Part shown: positions 15,134 to 22,810 of the stretch, one piece after another
How positions within the stretch are numbered: position 1 is the stretch's first letter
How the letters are laid out: every line of letters begins with the position of its first letter
Assembly: GCA_964352615.1 (NCBI GenBank)
Contig: CAYGSG010000032.1
Coordinates: forward strand, 1-29,304
DNA length: 29,304 bases
DNA from: OFTM382 sp964352615
Lineage (GTDB): Bacteria > Planctomycetota > Phycisphaerae > Phycisphaerales > UBA1924
Direction of reading: 5' to 3'
Translations under genes and position numbers: made by a program
The notes under the pieces: model-generated
Databases searched by the model: none
Told to the model about the DNA's origin: nothing
The model's input: only the letters and a program-made list of their open reading frames with translations

Positions 15134-17940
15134 AGCGAGGCGCTCTTCTTGCGGAACCGCTGGCGCACGACCTCGGCCAGCGTGTTGATGATGAACGTGA
15201 CGACAAAGAGCACCAGCCCGCAGAGGAACAGCACGCGGTAGTGCGTGCCGCCGCGCTCGGCCTCTGGCAATTCCGTGGCGATGTTCGCTGCGAGCGTGCG
15301 AAAGCCGCTAAAGAGGTTCAGGTCCATCTGCGGCGTGTTCCCCGTAGCCATAAGCATGATCATGGTCTCGCCTGCTGCTCGGCCCAGGCCGATCATGCAA
15401 GCGCTGAACACGCCGCTCGTGGCCACGGGCAAGACCACGCGCCACGCGGTCTGCCATGGCGTCGCGCCCGCGCCGAGCGAGGCACTCCGCAGTGTATCAG
15501 GCACGGCCGAAAGCGCATCCTCGCTGATCGTGTAGATGATCGGGATGATCGCAAAGCCCATGACCATGCCGACGACCAGCGTGTTGCGCTGGCTGAACGT
15601 ACCGAGGAAGCTGTCGCGCGGATCAAAGCCCACGGCCTGAAGAGCGAGCGAGCCGGCCACCGCCAGCCCGACCGCCACCGCCAGCGAGCCAGCGAACAGC
15701 ACCAACTCGGCGGCGCCTGTCGCAAGCCGGCCCCGGTCATCGGCAGCGATGCTCCGTCTCACTTTCGCGGCCAGCCACCACGAGCACGGCGCGGCCAGCG
15801 GAATCAGCAGCAGCACCCAGCCGGGCCAAGGCCTGCCGTGCTGACCATCGAGCCAGCCGCGGAGCAGGTCCTGGCTCGCGGAATCGGCCGCAACCAGTTC
15901 GGCGAGCGCCGCGGCTTCTGGGCTGCCCAGCTCGGGCTCGACCGCACGCACGACGACACCATCGCGGAACGCGAATCCCTCGGTGCGCAACCGGCGTTCG
16001 GTATCGGGTGCCATCGTCGCGCGCGTGCCGACCCATGAGGGGATATCCCCAGGCTCGCCAGCCTCGAAAGAACCCGCCGCGAGCAGTTGGTCGCTTCGTG
16101 TCGGCCCAAAGAACGCACGCTCTGCTGGACCGCCGGCCACAAGCGACACGCCGCCCGCAGCGATCATCACAAGACCCACCAGCGTGATGCGAGCCCACGT
16201 CGGCACGCCCAGCAGCACCCGCGTGGGAAGCAGTTGCCACACGTGCGCCGCCAGCAGCACCACCGCCGGAACGAGCAGCATGCCGATCATCACGCCCGAG
16301 AGATGGTCGCCCACCCACGGCGCGACCGCTGCCATCGCGATAAACCCCAGCACGACCGAAGGCAGCGAGGCCATCAACTCGATCGCGGGCTTGACCGTGC
16401 TGCGCACGCGCTTGTGCAGAAACTCGCTCGAGTAGATGGCCGCCAGCACCGAGAGCGGGGCCGCAATGAACATGGCCACGATCGTCGCTTTGAACGTGCC
16501 GAAGATCAGCGGCACGAGGCTCATCTTGACTTCCGACGCGTCTTCAGCGGAAGAAGACTGGTAGACCCACTTGGCCTCGGTCTCGCCCTCGTAGACGATC
16601 CTGCCGAACAGCGCCCGCCAGCCGGCACCCGGGTAACGCGGGTCGACCGACCAGTGCGCGTACGCGCCGCCTGCGCCGATCGCGACCACGCCGTCCTGCC
16701 TCGGCGCCATCCCGACCGCTACCGGCTCGCCGATTCCGATGGCCGAAGCGTCGTAGGAATCGATCAGCTTGCCGCTTGTGAGATGAAGCTGGGAAATCCG
16801 GCCTGTTGCGGTGGCTGCGGTGATCGTTCGGTCTCGTTGGCCCGCGGTAAGCGCGACGACCGCTGAGTCGCCTGCACGCAGCTTCTCGACCTTGACCAGT
16901 CGGCGTCCATCACCTGCATCCGCGAGCGGGTCGCGTGACAGCGTCCAGACCCAGAGCGAGCCGTCGTCCCCGCCCGCGACCAGCGAGCGGCCACCGGGCA
17001 GAGCGGTCACCGCGCTGATACCTGCGCCTCCCGCGAGGTCGAGCCGCTCCATCGCGATGAGCGGATCTCGGCGGCCCGCATCCGCTGGCAGGCCGTAGCG
17101 CACGCCGGTCCCGTCGCGAGCGATGGTCAACACGCTCTCGCCATCGGCGAACGCGACGGCCCACGCGCCACGCGCCGCGTCGAGTTCAACCGCCCGGCCG
17201 GTGAGCCGGAGCCTTGGCTCGCTGCCGTCGAGCGGCGTCGTGACGCGGACCGTGCTGAGCATCGCCGAGCCATCGGCCCAGGCGGTGAACAGCAGTTCGC
17301 GTCCGCCGCCCACCCGGCGGTAGTCCAGCAGTTCGACCGGGCCGGTCTCTGTCCGTGGTTCAACCGCAGCACGGGTCTCGATGCCGAACGTCGTGACGCG
17401 CTGGCTGCCGCTTTCCGCCACCGAGCGAAGCCCGTCGAACGGCCCGCTCTGTGCAACGCGGTTCGCGTCACCGAGTGCCGCCGCCTGCGCAGATGAAAGC
17501 ACCGAAGCGCGCGAAGTCACTTCGCCGAGTTGGAACGAGCCGTCGTGGTAGCCCCAAGCGACCAAGCCCTGAGGCGTGGTAACCACCGTGGACACCGCTT
17601 TGGGCCGATCGGCGGTGCCGAGCAGCGCACCGGACGAGAGTTCGACCACATCGATCCGGCCATCTGCGCTCACGACCGCAGCCGAACCGCCGTACTCGTC
17701 GGGAAGGACCGCAACCGCGCCAGCCGACCGCGACTCGCCCGTGTCTGCCAACTCCGAAGTACCCGGAAGGAACAGCGGCACAACCACCGCCGCGAGGTAG
17801 AAGCAGATGCCCAGCACCGCGGCGATAACCGCAACGCCGCCCAGCCTGATGACGCTGTTGGCGGCATGATCGGCGAGGTACACGCTCCGAGGCGTCTTTC
17901 TTCGCCTCGGGCTGCCTCTCGGGTTCGCGTTCACACCCAT
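15130..17940 (-). CDS. pstC: Phosphate ABC transporter permease PstC with beta-propeller-like periplasmic domain
   Basis: Inner-membrane permease subunit, 936 residues against ~300-320 in classical PstC. TM1 is at 31-57. Residues ~75-435 are a repetitive beta-rich region with blades such as GSAAVVSADGRIDVVELSSG, SLVAGGDDGSLWVWTLSRD and GVVAIGAGGAYAHWSVDP, resembling a WD40/quinoprotein propeller that would be periplasmic. The permease core starts near 475 (SLVPLIFGTFKATIVAMFIA, then PLSVLAAIYSSEF and ELMASLPSVVLGF). An insert of about 105 residues (~600-705) splits the core, which resumes with TMs near 707 and 745 and the EAA loop ISEDALSAVPDTLRSASLGA. The ATG at 17940 has GGAG 9-10 bases upstream. 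Longer PstC proteins with periplasmic domains exist in other bacteria; here it is unusually large. Confidence 0.94.
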   Translation of the reverse strand: MGVNANPRGSPRRRKTPRSVYLADHAANSVIRLGGVAVIAAVLGICFYLAAVVVPLFLPGTSELADTGESRSAGAVAVLPDEYGGSAAVVSADGRIDVVELSSGALLGTADRPKAVSTVVTTPQGLVAWGYHDGSFQLGEVTSRASVLSSAQAAALGDANRVAQSGPFDGLRSVAESGSQRVTTFGIETRAAVEPRTETGPVELLDYRRVGGGRELLFTAWADGSAMLSTVRVTTPLDGSEPRLRLTGRAVELDAARGAWAVAFADGESVLTIARDGTGVRYGLPADAGRRDPLIAMERLDLAGGAGISAVTALPGGRSLVAGGDDGSLWVWTLSRDPLADAGDGRRLVKVEKLRAGDSAVVALTAGQRDRTITAATATGRISQLHLTSGKLIDSYDASAIGIGEPVAVGMAPRQDGVVAIGAGGAYAHWSVDPRYPGAGWRALFGRIVYEGETEAKWVYQSSSAEDASEVKMSLVPLIFGTFKATIVAMFIAAPLSVLAAIYSSEFLHKRVRSTVKPAIELMASLPSVVLGFIAMAAVAPWVGDHLSGVMIGMLLVPAVVLLAAHVWQLLPTRVLLGVPTWARITLVGLVMIAAGGVSLVAGGPAERAFFGPTRSDQLLAAGSFEAGEPGDIPSWVGTRATMAPDTERRLRTEGFAFRDGVVVRAVEPELGSPEAAALAELVAADSASQDLLRGWLDGQHGRPWPGWVLLLIPLAAPCSWWLAAKVRRSIAADDRGRLATGAAELVLFAGSLAVAVGLAVAGSLALQAVGFDPRDSFLGTFSQRNTLVVGMVMGFAIIPIIYTISEDALSAVPDTLRSASLGAGATPWQTAWRVVLPVATSGVFSACMIGLGRAAGETMIMLMATGNTPQMDLNLFSGFRTLAANIATELPEAERGGTHYRVLFLCGLVLFVVTFIINTLAEVVRQRFRKKSASL

Positions 17941-17985
17941 TCACCGGACTCCGCTCAGATCACCACCCGACGACGAGACCCGTGC

Positions 17986-18957
17986 TCAGAATCCAGGTTC
18001 GATTCCGAGCCTGCTCAGTTCATTGCGGGCGACATCCGCGGGCAGAGCGATGAACCCGTCTTTGTACACCGCCTCTTGGCCTTGTCGGCTAAAGATCAAA
18101 CGGGCGAACTCGCGGCGGATCGGGTCAAGATCAGCGTTCGGGTCCTTGTTGATGTACAGCAGCAGGTACCGCGCAATCGGGTACTCCCCGGCCAGCGCGG
18201 AGGCCGCGTCGGGCATCACCGGCTCAGCGAAGTCATCGATCGCAATCGGCACAACCTTGACGTTCGAGGTCATTTTGCCCAGGCCCGAATAGCCCATGCC
18301 AAAGCGGTCCTCGCCCACCGCGTTGATGACGCCAGCCGAACCGGCCTGCTCCTTAACCGTTTCCTTGAAGTCGATGTTGTCCATCGCCACGCTCTTGAAG
18401 AAGCCGTAGGTGCCCGACACGCTGTTGCGGCCGTACAGGGCCACGGGCACGCGGGCGTAATCCGGATGCTCAACGCCTAGGTCGCCCCACGTTAGGTCCG
18501 GCGCGTCAACGCTAAAGACCTCGCGAAGCTGGGCGAGCGTGAGGGACTCCACCGGGTTGTCCTTGTGGACGAACACGGCGATGCAGTCGATGCCGGTGCG
18601 CATCTCGTGGGGCTTCCAACCAAAGGCGGCTTCAAACTCGGCGATCTCGCCTTCCTTCATGGGCCGGCTCATCTGGCCGAACTGGGCCTGGCCCTCGATC
18701 AGCGCGGGCGGCGCGGTCGAAGAGCCCTTGCCCTCCACGCCGAACGACACACCCCGGTAGAACGACCGAAAGTCTTCGCCCCACAACGCCACGATGTTGT
18801 TCATGGTCTCGGACCCGGCGCTCCGCAGCGAGCCCGAAACGCCGGTCACGGCCTGGTACTCGGGCAGGGCCGGATCGACCGCTGCATCAGGATCAGCGGC
18901 AGGCAGCCCGGACAGCGCCACCGCTACCGAAATCGCGACCGCAAAGAACGTGCTCAT
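17986..18957 (-). CDS. pstS: Phosphate-binding periplasmic protein PstS
   Basis: Captures phosphate in the periplasm and delivers it to PstCAB. 323 residues from the ATG at 18957, where a signal peptide begins (MSTFFAVAISVAVALSGLPA); the frame extends 87 codons upstream without a signal or similarity. Phosphate-binding loops are visible: LRSAGSETMNNIVALW near 44-59, GVEGKGSSTAPPALIEGQ near 73-90, and GRNSVSGTYGFFK further on. The C-terminal part GEYPIARYLLLYINKD and ARLIFSRQGQEAVYKDG is typical of PBP-like family members. It is the first gene of pstSCAB, 45 bases before pstC. Its 170-bp upstream gap contains a strong hairpin; I saw no convincing Pho box. Confidence 0.95.
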   Translation of the reverse strand: MSTFFAVAISVAVALSGLPAADPDAAVDPALPEYQAVTGVSGSLRSAGSETMNNIVALWGEDFRSFYRGVSFGVEGKGSSTAPPALIEGQAQFGQMSRPMKEGEIAEFEAAFGWKPHEMRTGIDCIAVFVHKDNPVESLTLAQLREVFSVDAPDLTWGDLGVEHPDYARVPVALYGRNSVSGTYGFFKSVAMDNIDFKETVKEQAGSAGVINAVGEDRFGMGYSGLGKMTSNVKVVPIAIDDFAEPVMPDAASALAGEYPIARYLLLYINKDPNADLDPIRREFARLIFSRQGQEAVYKDGFIALPADVARNELSRLGIEPGF

Positions 18958-19006
18958 GGTCAATTCCAGGTCGGGCCTGGCTCCGTCAACGAGTCCATCT
19001 CGGCTC

Positions 19007-19026
19007 TGCGGGCTCCTCCGCCCGCA
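19007..19026 (-). promoter_or_regulatory. GC-rich hairpin in the pstS leader
   Basis: TGCGGGC-GGAGGA-GCCCGCA (minus strand) gives a perfect 7-bp stem with a 6-base purine loop, about 50 bases upstream of the pstS ATG. No T-run follows, so it is not an intrinsic terminator. The GGAGGA loop resembles a Shine-Dalgarno sequence displayed in a loop, an arrangement seen in some protein-bound leader RNAs. Function unproven. Confidence 0.35.
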
Positions 19027-19126
19027 TACCCAGATCGTAGGGAGCCGCCAGCGGGCTTCGTTCGCCGGCCCACCAAGCCTCGGCCTTACGAAACGCTGTC
19101 CGAAGCCCTCTGTCGATAGGAATGGC

Positions 19127-19768
19127 TCACTCGGAGGGGGGCGACCAGGGCTGCGTGCCTTCGCGCAACTCCTTGTCTGCCAAGAGCTCAAGGACTTTTT
19201 CACGCACCTCGTCGGCAACGGGCTTGGTCCTGGAGCCGAACCGCGCCACGACCTCGCCTCGGCGGTTAAGTAAATACTTCGTGAAGTTCCACTTGGGGTC
19301 CCCGCCGATGGGTTTGGCCTGTGCCGCGAGGTCGGTAAAGAGCTCTGCTCGATCGTCGCCCTTGACGCTGATCTTGGCCATCATGGGGAATTCCACGCCG
19401 TAGGTCGCGCTGCAAAACTCGGCGATCTCGCCGTTGGTGCCCGGCTCTTGGCCCATGAAGTTGTTCGCCGGGAAGCCGATGACCACGAACCCCTGCTCGT
19501 AGAACTCGTCGTACATGGCCTGAAGCTGCTCGTACTGAGGCGTGAGGCCGCACTTGCTCGCCACATTGACGATCATCACAACCCGGCCCTCGAAGCTACG
19601 CAGATCCACCTCGTTGGATTCGATGTCCATGACCACGTGGTCGAGCACATAGGGATCGACAGGCTCGGGATCAGAGCCGTGACCCGCCTTGGCTGTGCGA
19701 GCGAACCCCAAACCAGCGAGCACGAGCACCGCGCCAGCACCGAGCGTTATCCAAATCGTTGTGTTCAT
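19127..19768 (-). CDS. Secreted glutathione peroxidase family protein (Cys type)
   Basis: Thiol peroxidase that reduces H2O2 or lipid hydroperoxides, usually with thioredoxin in bacteria. 213 residues: a signal peptide or N-terminal anchor (residues 1-28, ending AKAG) then the peroxidase fold. The active site NVASKCGLTPQYEQLQ has Cys73 in place of selenocysteine; FPANNFMGQEPGTN carries Asn103 where many members have Gln; the Trp160-Asn161 pair is in KWNFTKYLL; Cys119 in EFCSATYGVEFP is the likely resolving cysteine. The start is fixed by an ideal AAAGGAGG site 7 bases before the ATG at 19768; the longer frame is not used. It lies downstream of nothing in its direction and precedes pstS by about 170 bases. 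The family is certain, the reductant is not. Confidence 0.93.
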   Translation of the reverse strand: MNTTIWITLGAGAVLVLAGLGFARTAKAGHGSDPEPVDPYVLDHVVMDIESNEVDLRSFEGRVVMIVNVASKCGLTPQYEQLQAMYDEFYEQGFVVIGFPANNFMGQEPGTNGEIAEFCSATYGVEFPMMAKISVKGDDRAELFTDLAAQAKPIGGDPKWNFTKYLLNRRGEVVARFGSRTKPVADEVREKVLELLADKELREGTQPWSPPSE

Positions 19769-19870
19769 CCGGGAGCCTCCTTTGCCTGAGCATCTGCCTC
19801 GATCCGATTGAGCAATCGTACGGGGTTCGGGGCCGGCCAGCGGGCAGATTCGCCCTAGCATGAGCCTCGC

Positions 19871-20674
19871 ATGCTGCATCTCAGCCGAACAGTCAGATTC
19901 GTGGTCAATCCCCCCGGTCTCAACCAGCCCGGCACCAATGGCTTTGGCGGGGCTCCCCCGCTGCGTCGCCTCGCCCCGTACCACGAGATGACGGTCGTCT
20001 GCTCGGGCCATGTCGACCCGGTCATCGGCTACCTGATCAACATCAAGGCCATCGATGAAGCGGTCCGCGAGGTCGCCCTGCCACGCATCACCTCGGCTGT
20101 GTGGGCCCCCACCGACGACCGAGCCGCGAGCGACCCCGCTTGGATCTTGAGCGATCTGCTCGAATCAGTGAATCGCGCGCTGGATGCCGACCTTGTCTCT
20201 CTCCGCTGGCACGTCACCCCGTTTGCGAGTTATGAAATGTCTGCCATGAGCCCCGATCGTGTCACGCTTCGCTCCAGGTTCGATTTCTCCGCGTCGCACC
20301 GCTTGTTCGTCAAAGAATGGAGCGACGAGAAGAACCGCGAGGTGTTCGGCAAGTGCGCGCACCCCAGCGGCCACGGTCACAATTACGAGCTTGAGCCGTG
20401 CATCAGCTTGCCCGCGGACGACCCCATCCACGCGGCGAGCGAACTCATCGAAGAACTGGTCAAAGAAGCCATCATCGATCGGTTCGATCACAAGCACCTG
20501 AACCTCGACACCGCAGAATTCGGCGAGAGCGGGGTGAACTCCACCGTCGAGAACATCGCCCGCGTCTGCTTTGAACTGCTCAAGCCCGTGCTGGCGCGGG
20601 ACATCCCCGCCGCCAAACTGGAAGCGGTGACCGTCTGGGAGACACCACGCACGTCGGCGATCTACTCGGCTTGA
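19871..20674 (+). CDS. Two-domain 6-pyruvoyl-tetrahydropterin synthase/QueD-like protein
   Basis: 267 residues that look like two fused T-fold domains of the PTPS/6-carboxytetrahydropterin synthase family. The C-terminal half (~131-267) is catalytic-looking: zinc ligands His143 in SASHRL and His168/His170 in HPSGHGHNYELE, nucleophile Cys162 in FGKCAHPSG, DHKHLNLD near 206, and Glu257 in VTVWETP. The N-terminal half (~5-125) has the same order of strands (VRFVVNPPG, YHEMTVVCSGHVDPVIGYLI, NIKAIDEAVREV) but lacks the HGHxY zinc motif, so it is probably structural. Such enzymes serve queuosine or biopterin synthesis; no other pathway gene is near, so the product is not assignable. The ATG at 19871 has no clear ribosome binding site. 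Its 3' end overlaps the next, convergent gene by 13 bases. Confidence 0.85.
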   Translation: MLHLSRTVRFVVNPPGLNQPGTNGFGGAPPLRRLAPYHEMTVVCSGHVDPVIGYLINIKAIDEAVREVALPRITSAVWAPTDDRAASDPAWILSDLLESVNRALDADLVSLRWHVTPFASYEMSAMSPDRVTLRSRFDFSASHRLFVKEWSDEKNREVFGKCAHPSGHGHNYELEPCISLPADDPIHAASELIEELVKEAIIDRFDHKHLNLDTAEFGESGVNSTVENIARVCFELLKPVLARDIPAAKLEAVTVWETPRTSAIYSA

Positions 20675-21801
20675 TCGGCTCCGCGTGCTCGAAGTTCGAG
20701 CGTCAGCCATGAGCCGGCGTTGTCTTGAGCGACGCTCCACCGCAGGGCGAATTCGGGCGACACCGCGACGCTGCCGCTCAGGTCATCGGCTGATGCCGCC
20801 CCCCCGAGCCTGGCCTGCAAGGCCTTCATGTCTGCCGCGACCGATCGGCCGCCGCTCTCGCGGGCAAGCGGCAGTCTCGCGCTGATTCCATCCGCGCCGC
20901 CGCTCACCAGCGACCGTTCGCCCAGCACCGCGCTCAGTCGCGTGACGCGATCGCGCACAGCGACAGCCCACTGCACCGCGCTGCGATCGAACGCCTCGTC
21001 TGGGTCGCGACCAGCCATCGCGGACCCCACGCAGCGGGCGATGACCAGCCGAACGTCGAGCGGCAGTGCTGCGGTCCAGGCCGAACCGGGCGGCGTCAGC
21101 GTCGCCGACTCCACTGCCCCAAGGTCGGTGGTGAGCCGGCGTGTGTGGACGACGTGCATCGGCTCGCTGCGCGAGGACCAGGTCAGGTCCACTTCGAGGA
21201 TCATCGGCAGCGGCGCGGGCCTCGGGCTGGCTCGCACGTGCAGCATGAGGTCTCGCGCGTTGGACAGCTTCCAATACGCAAGCGCTCTGGCCACCGATCC
21301 CCAGCCAGCTCGCTGCGGATCCGCGAGCCGCACCGCGTTGAGATCGAGCATGAGTTCCGCGAGCACCAGCCGTTCGCCGTCGGGCCTGGGCAGCGTGGCT
21401 CGATGCAGCGGGGCACGCGGGTGTACCAGTCCGCCCGGGCCATCAGCTCTTGGCGACGGCGCGAGCCGAGGCGACCAACGCGCTTGTGCATCGATCACGG
21501 CGCTCACCCGGCCCATGCTGGGTAGTCGTAACGGAGGCTCATCGAGTCCGACCGAGAGCCACCATTCAAACGTCGCAACCACGGGCGCGAGCCAAGGCGC
21601 ACCAAGCTCGCTGGCGTCCGTTTCTGCCACAGGCCAATTCCAGGCCAATTCAATCGCGACCTGATCCGTTTGAGCCTGGGCCTGCACGGCTGCGGGCATA
21701 GCCCACAGCACAAGCCACACGAGCGGTGCAGCCACAACGCCCAAGCGGGCCCCGGCGCTACCATTCGAGTTGGTGGATAAGCCTGATCGCATCTTGATCA
21801 T
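20662..21801 (-). CDS. Secreted protein of unknown function
   Basis: Up to 379 residues; I do not recognise a family. A hydrophobic segment followed by an AQA site (about residues 19-43 in this numbering) looks like a signal peptide, so the mature protein should be periplasmic or envelope-bound. The rest is a mix of beta-rich stretches, for example LPMILEVDLTWSSRSEP and SPEFALRWSVAQDNAGSWLT, without cysteine clusters or a catalytic motif I can name. The start is uncertain: ATGs at 21801 and 21792 overlap the head of the divergent GT9 gene, and a TTG at residue 20 or GTG at residue 23 would avoid that but shorten the signal. It overlaps the pterin gene tail to tail by 13 bases. Codon-position GC looks like that of its neighbours. 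Confidence 0.65.
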   Translation of the reverse strand: MIKMRSGLSTNSNGSAGARLGVVAAPLVWLVLWAMPAAVQAQAQTDQVAIELAWNWPVAETDASELGAPWLAPVVATFEWWLSVGLDEPPLRLPSMGRVSAVIDAQARWSPRLAPSPRADGPGGLVHPRAPLHRATLPRPDGERLVLAELMLDLNAVRLADPQRAGWGSVARALAYWKLSNARDLMLHVRASPRPAPLPMILEVDLTWSSRSEPMHVVHTRRLTTDLGAVESATLTPPGSAWTAALPLDVRLVIARCVGSAMAGRDPDEAFDRSAVQWAVAVRDRVTRLSAVLGERSLVSGGADGISARLPLARESGGRSVAADMKALQARLGGAASADDLSGSVAVSPEFALRWSVAQDNAGSWLTLELRARGADQAE

Positions 21802-22810
21802 CCGGCCCAGTGCTTTGGGCGACGTATGCCGCAGCGTACCGCTGCTCGTGAGCCTCCGCAGGGCGTTCCCCGAGGCCGAGATCGACTGGCTGGTTCAGGA
21901 CTCGTTCGCCGATGCGATTGCGGCACATCCTGATCTCACCGCAGCGGTCCCGTTCGCTCGCAAGCAGCTTGGCCGCGACCTGCGTTCGGCCCGCAGCGGC
22001 TCGCTCGTGTCGCTGGTCCGCAGCCTTCGCCAGCGACGCTACGACATCGTCATCGACGCACAAGGGCTCGCCCGCTCTGGGCTGCTCGCAGCTCTTAGCG
22101 GCTCCAATGTGCGTGTGGGGCACGCGGACGCACGCGAGCTTGGCTGGCTGCCGCTCACGCACAAGGTGAGGTCCGATCAGACGCACACGGTCGACCGGAT
22201 GCTCGATCTGCTTGGGCCGATGGATGTCGAACCGGTGGCGGACCTTCAACTCCATTGCGGTTCCGCCGATCGCGCGTTCGCCGAACAGCTCTTGGGCTCG
22301 GCCCAGCCCGTCGTGCTGGCGCCTACTAGCCGGTGGCTCGCCAAACGATGGCCCGCCGAGAGGTGGGCCGCGCTCGCGGATCGGCTCAGGCGCGAGATAA
22401 CCGGACCGATGGTCGTCGTCGGTGGGCCTGGTGAGCAGCCGCAGTGCGCCCCGCTGCTCGATCGCGCGAGCCTGCACGAGGGAATCATCGACCTCGTCGG
22501 CGCGACTTCGGTGGGCCAGTTGATGGCCATCATCGAACGCTCCCGGCTCGTCATCGCCAATGACTCGGCGGCGCTGCACATGGCCGTCGGCTTTGACCGC
22601 CCGCTGGTCGGCTTGTTCGGCCCAACGGATATCTCGCGCGTTGGCCCCTACGGCCGAGACACCGATGTGCTCCAGCACATCGAGAGCGACCAGACTTTCG
22701 ACCACAAGAACGAAGCCAACGCCTTGCTCATGGAACGGATCGAAGTTGACGAGGTCTTCTCAGCGGCGACCCGACGCCTCAGCCGTGCGTCCGCTCGAAC
22801 TCACGCATGA
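21773..22810 (+). CDS. Glycosyltransferase family 9 (heptosyltransferase-like)
   Basis: 345 residues. GT9 enzymes such as WaaC and WaaF transfer heptose or related sugars to lipopolysaccharide core on the inner face of the inner membrane. Matching features: the N-terminal RILIIRPSALGDVCRSVPLL with the conserved catalytic Asp, DIVIDAQGLARSGLLA, the nucleotide-sugar-binding VLAPTSRWLAKRWPAERWA, and near the end LVIANDSAALHMAVGFDRPL followed by GLFGPTDISRVGPYG. I prefer GTG at 21773 over TTG at 21770. The start cannot move far downstream because the first strand begins at once. The 3' end overlaps convergent serC by 32 bases. The donor and acceptor are not determinable; no other LPS gene is adjacent. 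Confidence 0.9.
   Translation: MDKPDRILIIRPSALGDVCRSVPLLVSLRRAFPEAEIDWLVQDSFADAIAAHPDLTAAVPFARKQLGRDLRSARSGSLVSLVRSLRQRRYDIVIDAQGLARSGLLAALSGSNVRVGHADARELGWLPLTHKVRSDQTHTVDRMLDLLGPMDVEPVADLQLHCGSADRAFAEQLLGSAQPVVLAPTSRWLAKRWPAERWAALADRLRREITGPMVVVGGPGEQPQCAPLLDRASLHEGIIDLVGATSVGQLMAIIERSRLVIANDSAALHMAVGFDRPLVGLFGPTDISRVGPYGRDTDVLQHIESDQTFDHKNEANALLMERIEVDEVFSAATRRLSRASARTHA

Noticed and set aside
19096..19114. Two CTGTC direct repeats upstream of pstS as a Pho box
   Set aside because: The copies are 14 bases apart, not the 11 expected for PhoB-type direct repeats, and the flanking bases do not match the consensus.
18958..19218. N-terminal extension of PstS by 87 residues
   Set aside because: It would bury the signal peptide inside the protein, has no similarity to PstS and overlaps the 3' end of the glutathione peroxidase gene.
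19769..20011. N-terminal extension of the glutathione peroxidase by 81 residues
   Set aside because: The ATG at 19768 has an ideal ribosome binding site and starts a signal peptide, and the extension would overlap the divergent pterin gene.
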